Assembly: GCA_034006405.1 (NCBI GenBank)
Contig: JAVESW010000021.1
Coordinates: 1-15,720 of the forward strand
DNA from: JALNYB01 sp023230065
GTDB lineage: Archaea > Thermoplasmatota > Thermoplasmata > Methanomassiliicoccales > Methanomethylophilaceae
Length of the DNA: 15,720 bases
Reading direction: 5' to 3'
Of the stretch, positions 15,113 to 15,720 are shown piece after piece. The notes beneath the pieces were generated by a model. The model had not been told where the DNA came from. It did no database searches and worked only from the letters and a program-made list of their open reading frames with translations. Made by a program: the position numbers and the translations under genes. Positions within the stretch are counted from its first letter, which is position 1, and each line of letters begins with the position of its first letter.

Positions 15113-15676
15113 TCAGTCCTCCATGAAAACACCTCTTCTGAAGTAATCATCAATCTTCTTCTGCAAAAGCATGAATCCGTCGATCATGGCCTCGGGTCTT
15201 GCAGGGCATCCAGGTATGTAAATATCAACAGGCACGATCTGATCAAGTCCCTGTACGGTGTTATATGAATCATACCAGGGTCCTCCTGAGATTGCACATT
15301 CACCCATAGCTACAACCCATTTGGGATTGGGGATTTGCTCATACAAACGCCTTATGTCTGGTCTGACCTTCTTGGAGATCCAACCATTAACGAGAAGGAT
15401 ATCTGTTTGCCTAGGTGATGATCTGTAAATCATACCAAAACGCTCTGCATCATAACGAGGTGCAGATGCTGCGGCCATTTCCAAAGCGCAACACGCAAGT
15501 CCCCAGTGCAGAGGGTGCATAGAATTTTTCATTGCCCAAGACCAAATAGGTCCGGTCAGCTTGTCGACAGTCTTTTTCGTACCTGCGCTCAAAAGATCGT
15601 TGATCATGGCCGAAGACCATGTCATGAACTCGTCTGCGCTCATTGCGACAGCATGGGGGTATAGGCTCATATCCAT
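15113..15676 (-). CDS. fpoB: Fpo complex iron-sulfur subunit B (NuoB / PSST-like)
   Basis: Carries the last [4Fe-4S] centre (N2 equivalent) that passes electrons to the membrane carrier. In the 187 residues the four ligands are all visible: adjacent cysteines C62 and C63 in GLACCALEM, C127 in MGECAISGG and C157 in YIPGCPARPEA. The segment PRQTDILLVNG near 89-98 is also diagnostic. The ATG at 15676 has GGAGG 7 bases upstream. A second ATG two codons later is possible. The 5' end overlaps the last codons of the partial fpoA frame by 10 bases, which supports an intact upstream operon. Confidence 0.95.
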   Translation of the reverse strand: MDMSLYPHAVAMSADEFMTWSSAMINDLLSAGTKKTVDKLTGPIWSWAMKNSMHPLHWGLACCALEMAAASAPRYDAERFGMIYRSSPRQTDILLVNGWISKKVRPDIRRLYEQIPNPKWVVAMGECAISGGPWYDSYNTVQGLDQIVPVDIYIPGCPARPEAMIDGFMLLQKKIDDYFRRGVFMED

Positions 15677-15720
15677 ACGGTTTCCTCCTTTTTCAGAGCG
15701 TATGTTACACCCAAAATCGA
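15667..15720 (-). CDS. fpoA: C-terminal end of Fpo complex subunit A (NuoA-like), partial
   Basis: From the right edge the minus strand has an open frame of 17 codons ending in TGA at 15669-15667, reading SILGVTYALKKEETVWI. A hydrophobic helix end followed by YALKK and a tryptophan close to the C-terminus is the typical NuoA/FpoA ending. The position directly before fpoB is where fpoA always stands in fpo operons. The fpoB Shine-Dalgarno sequence lies inside this frame. The evidence is short, so the call depends mostly on context. Confidence 0.7.
   Translation of the reverse strand, partial: SILGVTYALKKEETVWI

Noticed and set aside
1..15720. CRISPR array, tRNA/rRNA gene, insertion sequence or prophage
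   Set aside because: No regularly spaced repeats, no transposase or integrase motif, and no tRNA-like sequence noticed in the two intergenic regions; gene content is uniformly housekeeping and energy metabolism.

Overview
The window looks like chromosomal DNA from an archaeal methanogen. It carries archaeal-type lipid enzymes (CDP-archaeol synthase, a GGPP-synthase-type prenyltransferase and an archaeal geranylgeranyl reductase), an archaeal Nob1 nuclease, and a nearly complete Fpo operon (F420H2-dehydrogenase/complex I type). The best-fitting group is the Methanomassiliicoccales (Thermoplasmatota). The Fpo operon runs A-B-C-D-H-I-J-J-K-L-M-N and ends at a hairpin right after fpoN, with no fpoO or fpoF. 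None of the 18 stop codons visible in the window is TAG, as expected in a lineage that reads UAG as pyrrolysine. This assignment is an inference; no rRNA or marker search was possible.

Layout. (1) 1-2164, minus strand: a tight four-gene operon transcribed carS > pyrE > family-4 uracil-DNA glycosylase > HAD phosphatase, the last running off the left edge. (2) 2165-2509: a divergent promoter region. (3) 2510-2968, plus strand: nob1, the only plus-strand gene. (4) 2969-5037, minus strand: idsA > ggr, whose end abuts the nob1 stop with no spacer. (5) 5038-5601: a 564-base AT-rich gap with no convincing gene, holding the idsA promoter and the fpo terminator. (6) 5602-15720, minus strand: the fpo operon, with genes overlapping or separated by at most 4 bases; only the last 17 codons of fpoA are inside the window.

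How the genes work together. FpoB, C, D and I form the iron-sulfur connecting module. FpoA, H, J1, J2, K, L, M and N form the membrane ion-pumping arm. Together they should couple oxidation of a reduced cofactor to reduction of a membrane carrier and build an ion gradient. FpoI is unusual: it has four [4Fe-4S] cysteine motifs instead of two, so this subunit may also supply the electron input that FpoF provides elsewhere. IdsA, the geranylgeranyl reductase and CarS act at successive steps of archaeal membrane lipid synthesis and flank nob1.

Translation signals. Most operon genes have a clear GGAGG or GGTGA Shine-Dalgarno sequence, often with the upstream gene's TGA stop inside it. This led to revised starts for carS, pyrE, fpoM, fpoK and fpoH, and to TTG starts for ggr and fpoL. 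The promoter-proximal genes nob1 and idsA lack a Shine-Dalgarno sequence and have TATA-like boxes about 27-30 bases before the ATG, as for leaderless mRNAs.
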